Source: BOG-1184 sp964651515
GTDB lineage: Bacteria; Fibrobacterota; Chitinivibrionia; Chitinivibrionales; Chitinispirillaceae
Length of the DNA: 22,370 nucleotides
NCBI GenBank assembly: GCA_964651515.1
Contig: CAZYYB010000051.1
Coordinates: 1-22,370 of the forward strand
Direction: 5' to 3'
Positions within the stretch are counted from its first letter, which is position 1; every line of letters begins with the position of its first letter. Made by a program: the position numbers and the translations under genes. The notes under the pieces are model-generated. The model made no database searches, was not told where the DNA came from, and saw nothing but the letters and a program-made list of their open reading frames with translations. Below, in pieces: positions 8,162-14,548 of this stretch.

Positions 8162-9094
8162 ATGGCAGGCGATAACGCCCGTATCACCGTCGGCGTACTC
8201 CTGGGCCCTACCGCCTCCGGAAAGTCGGCGGCGGCCATGATCCTGGCGGGTATGCTCCCCTGCGACATTGTCTCCTGCGATTCGAGACAGATCTATCGGT
8301 TCATGAATATCGGGACCGCCAAGCCATCCGTCGCCGACCGTGCGCGTGTTCCCCACCGGCTGATCGATATCCGCGACCCTTCGGAGGGCTATTCGATCTC
8401 CGCGTTCGTCGACGATGCGCTTGCCGCGATTCGCGCCTGCGCCCGCGAGGGACGCCTGCCGCTTGTCGTCGGCGGAACCGGCCTCTATTTCGAGAGCCTG
8501 CGGCGCGGAATCGGCCCGCGGGTGGACTCCGACCCGCTCATCCGCGCATCGCTCATGCGCCGCGCCGCCCTTGAGGGGAGCGCGGTCCTGCACCGGGAGC
8601 TGAGCGCACGGGATCCCGAGGCGGCCCGTGCGATCCATTGCAACGACGTGCACCGGATCGTTCGCGCCCTGGCGGTTTATCTCCAGACCGGGACGAAGAT
8701 ATCGAGTCTCCGGCATGAAGGCGCGCCGCCGGAAGATATCGAGTTCAGGATCGCGGTCATGATGCCGCCGCGGGCGGTGCTTTACGATAGAATCAACAAC
8801 CGGACCGATGGGATGCTCCGCGGCGGACTCTGGGAGGAGTTCCTCGAATTGCGGCGATCCGGCTTCGACGAATCGGCGCCGGGCATGCGCGGTCTCGGCT
8901 ATGCGGAGCTTTTTCCCGTTCTGCGGGGAGAGTGCTCCCTCAGCGCTGCGGCCGACCGCATAAAAATGAACACCCGCCGCTATGCAAAGCGGCAGGTCAC
9001 CTGGTTCAAGGCTCATAACGGCGATGCATGCCTCTTCGCCGAAGAATATCCCGAAGCGGTTGCCGAACGTCTCGCCGGGCAGTATTGCGGGTAA
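8162..9094 (+). CDS. miaA: tRNA dimethylallyltransferase
   Basis: Transfers a dimethylallyl group to N6 of A37 in tRNAs that read codons starting with U, the first step to i6A/ms2i6A; cytoplasmic. The 310-residue product has the P-loop GPTASGKS (residues 15-22), the catalytic DSRQIYRFMNIGTAKP with its Asp, VGGTGLYFESL, the acceptor-site region DVHRIVRAL, GLGYAE, and the C-terminal RRYAKRQVTWF. The start at 8162 keeps all of these; the ribosome site is weak (AAGGA about 12 bases upstream). It is divergent from the deacetylase-pdxJ pair with 62 bp between. In many Proteobacteria hfq follows miaA; here there is a long non-coding gap and an unrelated low-complexity protein. Confidence 0.97.
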   Translation: MAGDNARITVGVLLGPTASGKSAAAMILAGMLPCDIVSCDSRQIYRFMNIGTAKPSVADRARVPHRLIDIRDPSEGYSISAFVDDALAAIRACAREGRLPLVVGGTGLYFESLRRGIGPRVDSDPLIRASLMRRAALEGSAVLHRELSARDPEAARAIHCNDVHRIVRALAVYLQTGTKISSLRHEGAPPEDIEFRIAVMMPPRAVLYDRINNRTDGMLRGGLWEEFLELRRSGFDESAPGMRGLGYAELFPVLRGECSLSAAADRIKMNTRRYAKRQVTWFKAHNGDACLFAEEYPEAVAERLAGQYCG

Positions 9095-9128
9095 ACCGTC
9101 CGCATCGGGCGACCGCGAGAGTCACTAG

Positions 9129-9157
9129 TTGAACCCGGAGCAGGAGAATAGTATTAT
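9129..9157 (+). promoter_or_regulatory. Sigma70-type promoter in the miaA downstream gap
   Basis: TTGAAC (9129-9134) and TATTAT (9152-9157) are separated by exactly 17 bp, matching the housekeeping consensus at four and five of six positions. The predicted start of transcription is about 9163, at the first base of a strongly structured segment and more than 340 bp before the next start codon. Confidence 0.55.
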
Positions 9158-9161
9158 TATG

Positions 9162-9386
9162 GCGGAGGGTGGGCGAACCGATTTCGCAGATTTTCACCCC
9201 GCATAAAACGGTTGGACACTCAAAAGGGCCCGGCGGGAACGAATGCCGGGAGCACTTCGATACGGCGCACCTGCGGTGCAGGTTTGGCGCAACATCTAAA
9301 ATCTACGCCCATTAAATCGAACCGACCGCTTAGAGAGGTCGCGACCAGGCTGTGGGACACTCCGGATGATTTTCCGACCTTTTTTC
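9162..9386 (+). ncRNA. Candidate small structured RNA, family not recognised
   Basis: About 220 nt between a promoter and a T-run terminator, with no credible open frame. Visible helices in order: GCG (9162-9164) plus GGGTG (9167-9171) with CACCC and CGC (9195-9202), enclosing GCGAA/TTCGC (9173-9177/9183-9187); CCCGGC/GCCGGG (9229-9234/9245-9250); ACCTGC/GCAGGT (9269-9274/9278-9283); and the terminator helix. Two words recur in the same order: CGAACCGA at 9174 and 9318, GGACACTC at 9214 and 9355. It was compared by eye with tmRNA, RNase P RNA, 4.5S RNA, 6S RNA and common riboswitches and matched none. It could be an independent sRNA or a long attenuated leader of the following gene. Confidence 0.45.
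9336..9385 (+). terminator. Terminator-like hairpin with T run
   Basis: AGGTCG (9336-9341) pairs with CGACCT (9375-9380), followed by six T residues (9380-9385). The loop is long (33 nt) and a smaller CGGA/TCCG hairpin (9363-9366/9373-9376) competes with it, so the fold is uncertain, but position and T run fit the end of the transcript starting near 9163. Confidence 0.5.
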
Positions 9387-9514
9387 AATAACTATAGCGC
9401 AGCCGATCAACCTGCCTGTTCTCCGGCATGACCATGCAGGAACCTGCGTATTACTTTCGACTATCCCTATAACCACCCCCTACTCTCTCTTCGGAGAGAA
9501 AGGAGTTCCTCTAG
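9387..9514. other. Upstream region of the low-complexity protein gene, with UUCG hairpin at the ribosome site
   Basis: TCTCTC (9484-9489), the tetraloop TTCG, and GAGAGA (9494-9499) make a perfect six-pair stem closed by C-G, a very stable RNA hairpin, ending directly before the ribosome site AAGGAG (9500-9505). TATAAC at 9468-9473 could be a -10 box but has no convincing -35 partner. CCTGC and GCAGG at 9410-9440 form a looser repeat. Confidence 0.6.
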
Positions 9515-9994
9515 ATGATGAATAATGAAGACGCCCCTCGCGGCGCTCCCTACCAGCAGGGACGACGCCCCTACCCCTCCAAATTCCAGGAGAATCGTTT
9601 CGGTTCACAGGAGAACCGCTACGGCCAGGGCGAAAACCGTTACGGTCAAAGCCCTTCCTACGGTTACAATAAGGGCGGCAGCGCGCCCTATGCCGCAGGA
9701 CAGCAGCACCCGCATAAGAAGGTCGACCGTTTTCGCCGCGAACCGGTGAACTACAGCGAAAAACTGGTACGTCAGAATGACTTGATTATCAAGCTGTTGA
9801 AAGAGATACGCGATCGGCTGCCGGCTCCCGAGGTAATTCCCGGCGCCGAAACCGGGGGCGAGGCGACGATCCAGAATGCCTCTGCCGACGTGGCCGAATC
9901 CGGCGATCTTCCACGGGACGAGGCCGCCTCGGCCGCCGGCGACGATGCGGAGGATCAGGACGCCGAAGAGGAGTCGCCGGGGAATTCCCTGTAA
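9515..9994 (+). CDS. Low-complexity protein with ENRYGQ heptads, function unknown
   Basis: Not recognised. The 159-residue product has three parts. Residues 1-65 are disordered and rich in Q, G, Y, N, R and P, with a heptad repeated at residues 26, 33 and 40 (ENRFGSQ, ENRYGQG, ENRYGQS). Residues about 68-104 are basic and helix-like (KKVDRFRREPVNYSEKL then NDLIIKLLKEIRDRL), a possible dimer or binding helix. Residues about 110-159 are an acidic Ala/Glu/Asp tail. No signal peptide or membrane segment, so it should be cytoplasmic. AAGGAG lies nine bases before the first of two adjacent ATG codons. The Tyr/Arg/Gln-rich part resembles low-complexity tails of RNA-binding proteins, which suggests but does not prove an RNA role. 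Confidence 0.75.
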   Translation: MMNNEDAPRGAPYQQGRRPYPSKFQENRFGSQENRYGQGENRYGQSPSYGYNKGGSAPYAAGQQHPHKKVDRFRREPVNYSEKLVRQNDLIIKLLKEIRDRLPAPEVIPGAETGGEATIQNASADVAESGDLPRDEAASAAGDDAEDQDAEEESPGNSL

Positions 9995-10034
9995 AGAATA
10001 AAGCATAGCTTTCTACCGGTGTCCGCAACGTGAA

Positions 10035-10068
10035 CCCCCGCCCCGCCTTACCAAAGGGGGGGTGGGGG
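10035..10068. terminator. Very GC-rich hairpin between genes
   Basis: CCCCCGCCCC (10035-10044) faces GGGGGGGTGGGGG (10056-10068) across a short loop, allowing a stem of nine or more pairs with one G-T. No T run follows on either strand. It sits about 40 bases after the low-complexity gene and before the next promoter, so it may end or stabilise the upstream transcript. Confidence 0.4.
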
Positions 10069-10132
10069 CAACTATGTTCATAGCATTATTGTGCCCGCCC
10101 GATGTTATGGCCTCGCCGCCGTAGCGACATTC

Positions 10133-10161
10133 GTGACAAACTCCAGAAAGTACGGTATAAT
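10133..10161 (+). promoter_or_regulatory. Near-consensus sigma70 promoter
   Basis: GTGACA (10133-10138), a 17-bp spacer, and a perfect TATAAT (10156-10161). Predicted transcription start about 10168, giving a leader of roughly 55-60 nt before the barrel/HEAT protein gene. This is the strongest promoter match in the window. Confidence 0.75.
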
Positions 10162-10221
10162 TAGAGCACCGGCCGTGTATCCGATCGCTATTCGATCCGG
10201 CCTCAACCATACCGGGGTGCG

Positions 10222-11547
10222 GTGGCGTCCATGCATGCCTTTTTCCGGGATTTGATCCGCATACTGTGCCTGATGCTGCTCGCTTTGCCGGCCAAGGGCC
10301 GGGGTGAAGAGGGGATCATGCACCTTATTCCCGACGTCGCCATGCTTCCACAGGGGGGTATCGACGGCGGGCAGAGCTCGTTTTTCACCGGCAACCGGAC
10401 CGAAGGCACCTTCGGCAGAGGGGAAGTCGACGCGCGTCTGGGCCTGAGCGATTTTGCCGATATTGACCTTGGGTACGCGGGCGGCTTCACGCTCGGTCTC
10501 ACGGCCTCGGTACTGCACGAGCGGTCGTGGTACCTGCCTTCGATAGCGGTCGGTTTCAGCAACGTATTCAACAATAGCGACAACTTCCTTTTCAAATACG
10601 ATTCCGCCGCCTGGAAGAGCGACGCCTTTATCGCATTGGGTAAGAACGTCCCGCTTCTCGGCATTCGCCTCTGCGGAGGGTTCGAGGCCATGCCCGAGGT
10701 GCCGCAGGCGCAGGCGACCCCGTTTTTCGGGATCGAAAAGAGTATCGGCAACCACGCCACCCTCTCGCTCGAAACACGCCGCATCGACCGGGCGTTGCAA
10801 CCGTCACTTTTTGCAAATGCGTGGCTCTTCGGCGATCGGGCGGAACTCTCCCTCGGTGCGGTCGACATGAACGCCATGGTTATGAACGGCGCGGGCACCC
10901 TCAACGTGTCGTTTTTTTCTCCGGCACGGGGCGGGACGGTCCAGCCGGGAGTGTGGGTCGGCCTCCGGTTCCACGGCGTTGCGCAGAAACGTCCCGCCGC
11001 CCCGTCTCCGGCACTCCTGGGAGCGCGCTGTAACGAGCAGGGCAAACGGATCGCGGCCCTCGAACGGGTGAGCGACAGCCTGCGGCGCGGCCTGGCGCAA
11101 TCCGGCAGGATGATCGACAGCCTGCGCGGTTCCATCACCCTCGCGCGATACAAGAACGGCATCCTCGAAAACCTGACCATGCTTGCGGCGCTTTACAGCC
11201 AGCCGAATTTCGATGTCTCGCAGGTCTGGATCATTAAGAAAGAGATCACCGACCTGGGCGACCTCGCCGTCCCCGACCTTCAGGCGATTGCGCTCGACAA
11301 ATCGTGCGACGCCTCGGTACATGCCCAGGCGGTCGGGCTCCTCGGGGATATCGGCTCTCAGAACGCCGCCGATGCGGTGTTCGAGGTCCTGTCCACGACC
11401 CACGACCCCGAAACGGTCATCGAAGGGTGTATTGCGGCGGGAAAGATGCACGACCGGCGGGCGGAGACGCTCCTGGAAAAATTCGCCGGAGACAGGAACG
11501 AGAGCGTAGCGTTTACGGCGGCGAGTACGCTGAAACAATTGAAATAA
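10222..11547 (+). CDS. Predicted outer-membrane barrel protein with coiled coil and HEAT-like C-terminus
   Basis: Not assigned to a named family. A hydrophobic signal-type segment (LIRILCLMLLALPA) opens the 441-residue product. Residues about 30-265 have alternating, aromatic- and glycine-rich strands (VDARLGLSDFADIDLGYAG, SWYLPSIAVGFSNVF, GVWVGLRFHG), consistent with a YjbH-like or transporter-type beta-barrel. Residues about 270-315 are heptad-like (IAALERVSDSLRRGLAQ, MIDSLRGSI). From about 345 to the end, alpha-helical pairs such as VHAQAVGLLGDIGSQNAADAVFEVL and a terminal VAFTAASTLKQLK read as HEAT-like repeats. The frame may start at GTG 10222 or at ATG 10231 (GGTGG five bases upstream). 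It has its own strong promoter; nothing in its neighbours explains its role. Confidence 0.75.
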   Translation: MASMHAFFRDLIRILCLMLLALPAKGRGEEGIMHLIPDVAMLPQGGIDGGQSSFFTGNRTEGTFGRGEVDARLGLSDFADIDLGYAGGFTLGLTASVLHERSWYLPSIAVGFSNVFNNSDNFLFKYDSAAWKSDAFIALGKNVPLLGIRLCGGFEAMPEVPQAQATPFFGIEKSIGNHATLSLETRRIDRALQPSLFANAWLFGDRAELSLGAVDMNAMVMNGAGTLNVSFFSPARGGTVQPGVWVGLRFHGVAQKRPAAPSPALLGARCNEQGKRIAALERVSDSLRRGLAQSGRMIDSLRGSITLARYKNGILENLTMLAALYSQPNFDVSQVWIIKKEITDLGDLAVPDLQAIALDKSCDASVHAQAVGLLGDIGSQNAADAVFEVLSTTHDPETVIEGCIAAGKMHDRRAETLLEKFAGDRNESVAFTAASTLKQLK

Positions 11548-11562
11548 CAGGTAGAAAAATCA

Positions 11563-11591
11563 TGTAGAGACGTAGCGCGTTACGCTCTACA
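11563..11591. repeat. Palindromic intergenic element (REP/MITE-like hairpin)
   Basis: TGTAGAG (11563-11569) and CTCTACA (11585-11591) enclose CGTA/TACG, forming an almost perfect 11-pair hairpin 15 bases after a stop codon. Short GTAGAGACG-type palindromes are scattered as repeats in various bacterial genomes. On the plus strand it is followed by A residues, so it is a poor plus-strand terminator. Whether it is repeated in this genome cannot be seen from one window. Confidence 0.5.
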
Positions 11592-11861
11592 AAAAGCACT
11601 CCTACCACGCGCGGGTGACCCGGCTCGGCCATCCGGAAGAATTTAAATTTCAGAAAAGATCAAATAACCGGTGACCCGAGGCAACTGTCCCGGGGTCGCA
11701 CTTATTTGTCACCGCTTGTCCGTACTCTTTATGAGGCGGGGTGGAATAAGAGAAGGGATAAGGGCGCGGCGTGAGCGTTGATTGGTTAAGGTGGGTGAGG
11801 ATGCAGCTTGCGTCGTGCCCTATTAATGTGAAAGTGATGAAACCAACTCAGGGAGGACGGT
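11592..11861. other. Intergenic region with interlocked inverted repeats
   Basis: Two exact inverted repeats interleave: CAAATAA (11661-11667) with TTATTTG (11702-11708), and CGGTGA (11669-11674) with TCACCG (11709-11714). Between them GACCC (11673-11677) can pair with GGGTC (11693-11697). The A-B-A'-B' order is a pseudoknot topology if transcribed. TTGTCA (11706-11711) could be a -35 box but the -10 partner is weak. No convincing open frame. Confidence 0.45.
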
Positions 11862-12176
11862 ATGAAATACTCACTGTACTATGTCGCTTTCAGCTGCGTG
11901 TTGGCATCGATCATCGCAGCGGAGTTCATCTTCAACAAACCCCTTCGGCGACGGGCAGCGGAAATTGAGCGAGAAACGGAAAGGTTCATCCATGAGGGTG
12001 TGGAATCGACCGCTCAGTCGCTGCGCGAAATGACCGACAATGCATTCTCCTGGAAGGTGCACGAAGAGATCAGCGAGGCATTTGACCATGCGGCGCACCT
12101 GATCGAAAAAGGAGCGGAAATTGTCGAGGGAGCCTTAAAACACCCGGGAATCCCGGTCACCTCATCCCGGAACTGA
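11862..12176 (+). CDS. Small single-pass membrane protein, function unknown
   Basis: A 104-residue protein behind a strong ribosome site (AGGGAGG, six bases before ATG). Residues about 5-24 (LYYVAFSCVLASIIAAEFIF) form one membrane helix or an uncleaved signal anchor. The rest is charged and largely helical (EIERETERFIHEGVESTAQSL, EEISEAFDHAAHLIEKGAEIV), so an amphipathic or coiled-coil helix lies on one side of the membrane. No family was recognised. It is a single-gene unit: the next element downstream is a textbook terminator. Confidence 0.75.
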   Translation: MKYSLYYVAFSCVLASIIAAEFIFNKPLRRRAAEIERETERFIHEGVESTAQSLREMTDNAFSWKVHEEISEAFDHAAHLIEKGAEIVEGALKHPGIPVTSSRN

Positions 12177-12190
12177 GTTCCGCGATTCGT

Positions 12191-12228
12191 AATGCAGGAG
12201 GCGCCCCGTGGGTCTCCTGCATTTTTTT
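12191..12228 (+). terminator. Rho-independent terminator of the small membrane protein gene
   Basis: ATGCAGGAG (12192-12200) and CTCCTGCAT (12214-12222) form a perfect 9-bp stem with a 13-base loop, followed by a run of seven T residues ending at 12228. It lies 15 bases after the stop codon. Confidence 0.95.
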
Positions 12229-12323
12229 ATTTCCCCGATTCTTCATTCGTGCCGGTGGTATACCTTTTGCTGTTTTCCAGCCCGTGCTCCTTTCTTTCTA
12301 CCACCCTGTTCAAGGAGGATAGT

Positions 12324-12550
12324 ATGCGATTTCTCATATAGAGTCGGGCGAAGCGGCGGACGCCGATGACGAGACGTTTCGCGCCCGCGACGAGCGCCTG
12401 CAAACTATCGCGGCGCTCGCCGCCTGGTGCAGAGCCGACGGCGCCGGGAGCGCATGGTCGGGTGCATGCCGTGCCATCGTCACGATGGGAGTGGTGGTAA
12501 TAAACGCCATGGACCGGGGGGCAAGGAGGTTGGAGAGGGAAAAAATATAA
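12324..12550 (+). pseudogene. Possible frameshifted small gene
   Basis: A strong ribosome site (AAGGAGG) precedes ATG at 12324, but that frame ends after five codons (MRFLI, TAG at 12339). In another frame an uninterrupted stretch begins exactly there (ATA GAG TCG from 12338) and stays open to TAA at 12548, reading IESGEAADADDETFRARD and later RDERLQTIAALAAWCRADG and NAMDRGARRLEREKI. Removing one AT or TA from ATATAG joins the two into a 74-residue protein. This may be a real inactivating dinucleotide insertion, a sequencing error, a programmed shift, or chance. No family was recognised. An inverted repeat GGTGGTA/TACCACC (12254-12260/12299-12305) lies upstream. Confidence 0.35.
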
Positions 12551-12670
12551 AGACGGGAGAGGGAAAAGGTAAAAGTAAGGGAGCGACCTCGATCATCCGA
12601 CATTGGTTCTTTCGAGGAATTTTGTATTTTATTACCTACTCACCTCCAAGGGAGCGAAAGGAACCTGCCT

Positions 12671-13078
12671 ATGTCCGGCCTCTACCGTTTCGGCGTATCG
12701 CTCGAACAGTCCCTCATCGAATCTTTCGACCGTCACATCGCCTCGCGCAACTACCGCAACCGTTCGGAGGCGATCCGCGACCTCATCCGCGAAGAGCTGA
12801 CCCGGAAGAAGATCGTCGATGGCGGCATCATCGCCGGGGCCATCGTCATGACCTACGACCATCACAAGCGCGAGCTCGTGAATACGCTGCTCGACCTGCA
12901 GCACGACTTCCAGGAGCTCATCATATCGACGCAGCACGTCCACCTGAGCCACAAGCTCTGCCTGGAGATCATCGCGGTGCGGGGCAAGGCGGCCATGGTC
13001 GAAAAATTAGCGTTCTCGATAAAATCGCTCGTCGGGGTGCGCCAGGTGAGCGTCGGCGTGGCGGCGGAGGAGGATTGA
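12671..13078 (+). CDS. nikR: Nickel-responsive transcriptional regulator NikR
   Basis: Nickel-sensing repressor of nickel uptake genes. The 135-residue product has an N-terminal ribbon-helix-helix DNA-binding domain (LYRFGVSLEQSLIESFDRHIA, then NRSEAIRDLIREEL, residues 4-43) and a C-terminal ACT-like tetramer domain. The family's square-planar nickel ligands are all present as H78, H89, H91 and C97 (QHVHLSHKLCLE). AAAGGAA lies seven bases before the ATG. A weak promoter (TTGGTT, 16 bp, TATTTT at 12603-12630) is possible. It is convergent with the DUF1573 gene. The nickel/cobalt-type receptor and transporter genes about 5 kb downstream are its likely targets. Confidence 0.95.
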   Translation: MSGLYRFGVSLEQSLIESFDRHIASRNYRNRSEAIRDLIREELTRKKIVDGGIIAGAIVMTYDHHKRELVNTLLDLQHDFQELIISTQHVHLSHKLCLEIIAVRGKAAMVEKLAFSIKSLVGVRQVSVGVAAEED

Positions 13079-13134
13079 TCTCCCCCGCGCGCCGGGGCGG
13101 CGATTTGACGTGGTATCCGGCTGGTTTGAATTTA

Positions 13135-13872
13135 TTACGGGGCCAGATTCACCGGTATCTTTACCTCGGGTTCATCCGGATGGTTCGTTGTAAAGATAAG
13201 GTCCCCGTTCCCCGTCGAGTCGAATTTCGGTCGTGAAAAACTCACCTTGAAAACATGATAGCCGTCGGGACGGACGGAGTCGGTTTTTTCCCAGGTAAAC
13301 TGAAGCGCCTGCTTGAGCTTTTTGAGTTTTTCCTCTACCTGCGCGGCGGGTCCGGGGAGGGAATATCGGTTCGGCTCATACACGACCTCCTTGACCTTCA
13401 GGTCCTTCTTCTGCGAGGCGAAGGTGAGCGTTTTGACCTTTTCCACATCGTTTTTCTTGAACGTAAGGTAGGTCGGGGACGCTTCGATGATGCTCTGAAC
13501 CGTGGCCTGGATGGTAACGCGGACCACCGGGTCGTTGACAGCATTCGAGGTGACGGTAACGTACTTGGTGATCGCCCCGGGGCGGTACCCCTTGATATTG
13601 ACCGAAGCCTGGATTTTCGCGGATTTGCCGGGCTTCACCGTTGAATCCCACTTGACCACGGTGCAGCCGCACCCCGGCCGCACCTCCTTGAGGACCAGCG
13701 GCGCATCCCCGGTATTTTTAATGTTGAATACCGCCTCCAGCTTATTGATTTTTCCTTCCGCAACGTTCCCGCACTGGTAGGCCTTCGTATCGAATTCGAT
13801 TTTAGCACCGGCGAACAGGGTTCCGGCGCATAACGCAACGGCAACGATCGATAATAAACCACGGCGCATCAT
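13135..13872 (-). CDS. Secreted DUF1573 domain protein
   Basis: A 245-residue exported protein of unknown function. The N-terminus (RRGLLSIVAVALCAGTLFAGA) is a clear Sec signal peptide. The first DUF1573/ASH-type Ig-like domain carries the hallmark VFNIKNTGDAPLVLKEVRPGC followed by GCTVV, near residues 50-75, and ends in TSNAVNDPVVRVTIQATV. A similar closing motif TNHPDEPEVKIPVNL at the C-terminus indicates a second, more diverged domain, joined by a Lys-rich helix (EEKLKKLKQAL). Such proteins are common in Bacteroidetes-like and other envelope-rich bacteria. Start chosen at the ATG at 13872, six bases after GGAGG; a second ATG follows at once, and an ATG at 13887 precedes the ribosome site. 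Confidence 0.85.
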   Translation of the reverse strand: MMRRGLLSIVAVALCAGTLFAGAKIEFDTKAYQCGNVAEGKINKLEAVFNIKNTGDAPLVLKEVRPGCGCTVVKWDSTVKPGKSAKIQASVNIKGYRPGAITKYVTVTSNAVNDPVVRVTIQATVQSIIEASPTYLTFKKNDVEKVKTLTFASQKKDLKVKEVVYEPNRYSLPGPAAQVEEKLKKLKQALQFTWEKTDSVRPDGYHVFKVSFSRPKFDSTGNGDLIFTTNHPDEPEVKIPVNLAP

Positions 13873-14006
13873 AAGCTTCCTCCGCATGGTATGGTGAGGG
13901 GCCTCAGCCCGGCCTTTTCATGAAAATCATGGGTTTGCACCGCCGCTTGCAGTAGCGACCGATGCTGAACAAAAATAATTCCGGACAAAATTCCCGACAG
14001 GGGTTC

Positions 14007-14025
14007 CGCCGGGTTCGCCCCGGCG
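14007..14025. repeat. Seven-pair GC hairpin upstream of fur
   Basis: CGCCGGG (14007-14013) and CCCGGCG (14019-14025) are perfect inverted repeats around a 5-base loop, just before the predicted fur promoter. It could insulate the divergent units; no T run follows. Confidence 0.4.
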
Positions 14026-14031
14026 AGACAG

Positions 14032-14060
14032 TTGTGCAAAGCGGGGCGGGGCGATATATT
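14032..14060 (+). promoter_or_regulatory. Predicted promoter of the fur-pntAB operon
   Basis: TTGTGC (14032-14037) and TATATT (14055-14060) with a 17-bp spacer. The -10 box matches five of six positions, the -35 only three. The predicted start, about 14067, falls inside the Fur box, the usual layout for repression. Confidence 0.5.
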
Positions 14061-14063
14061 TTG

Positions 14064-14082
14064 GATACTGATAATCATTATC
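14064..14082. promoter_or_regulatory. Fur box (operator)
   Basis: GATACTGATAATCATTATC matches the classical 19-base Fur consensus GATAATGATAATCATTATC at 18 of 19 positions. It lies 22 bases before the start of the Fur-family gene and covers the predicted transcription start, so autoregulation of the operon is the simplest reading. Confidence 0.88.
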
Positions 14083-14104
14083 GTTTAACCCTGAGGATAC
14101 GGCG

Positions 14105-14548
14105 GTGGATGCCCAGCAGCATTTCAGCGACTTTTTAAGCGGTAAAGGGATCCGGCGAAGTATGCGGCGGAACGAAGTGCTGGATGTATTTCTCAAATGT
14201 GAATATCATATATCGGCAAACCAGCTGGTCGAACTGGTTCATAAAAAAAACCCGAAGATCGGCATCGCCACGGTCTACCGGACGTTGAAACTCATTACCG
14301 AGGCGGGCATCGCCCGCGCCATCGAGTTCGGCGACGGCACCATGCGGTACGAGCACGACTATGGTCACGAGCATCACGATCATATCGTCTGTGTCCGATG
14401 CGGCATATTTTTGGAAATCAGCAGCGACGGTATCGAGACGGAGCAGGAGGCGGTCGCCGGAAAGCTCGGATTTCTGCTCCTTCGTCACAAGATGGTGCTT
14501 TACGGGATCTGCCCGGCCTGCCGGGCAAAAGAGGGAGGCGAGGGGTGA
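14105..14548 (+). CDS. fur: Fur-family metal-dependent transcriptional repressor
   Basis: A 147-residue winged-helix repressor. The DNA-binding half includes the recognition region IGIATVYRTLKLITEAGI (residues 52-69). The hinge and dimer domain carry the His-rich metal site EHDYGHEHHDHIVC (83-96) and two zinc-type CxxC pairs, C96/C99 and C136/C139. The HEHHDH stretch and the classical Fur box upstream favour true iron-type Fur over PerR or Zur, but the subfamily cannot be proved by eye. The start is GTG at 14105 with GAGG nine bases upstream. Its TGA overlaps the GTG start of pntA by four bases (GTGA), so translation of the two is coupled. Confidence 0.93.
   Translation: MDAQQHFSDFLSGKGIRRSMRRNEVLDVFLKCEYHISANQLVELVHKKNPKIGIATVYRTLKLITEAGIARAIEFGDGTMRYEHDYGHEHHDHIVCVRCGIFLEISSDGIETEQEAVAGKLGFLLLRHKMVLYGICPACRAKEGGEG

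Noticed and set aside
7649..9016. A 455-codon minus-strand frame across miaA and the deacetylase-like gene
   Set aside because: It runs opposite miaA and in another frame of the deacetylase gene; no family features and no ribosome site.
9095..9514. tRNA, tmRNA, RNase P or 4.5S RNA gene
   Set aside because: No TTCGA arm with CCA end, no tmRNA start, no GAGGAAAGTC-type or GGTCAGG-type words were found by eye.
12334..12603. An 89-codon minus-strand frame before nikR
   Set aside because: Ser/Ala/Arg-rich, no ribosome site, lies opposite the more protein-like plus-strand frame.
12427..13236. A 269-codon plus-strand frame over nikR
   Set aside because: It overlaps nikR in another frame and reads as Arg/Gly/Pro-rich noise; nikR has all metal ligands and a ribosome site.
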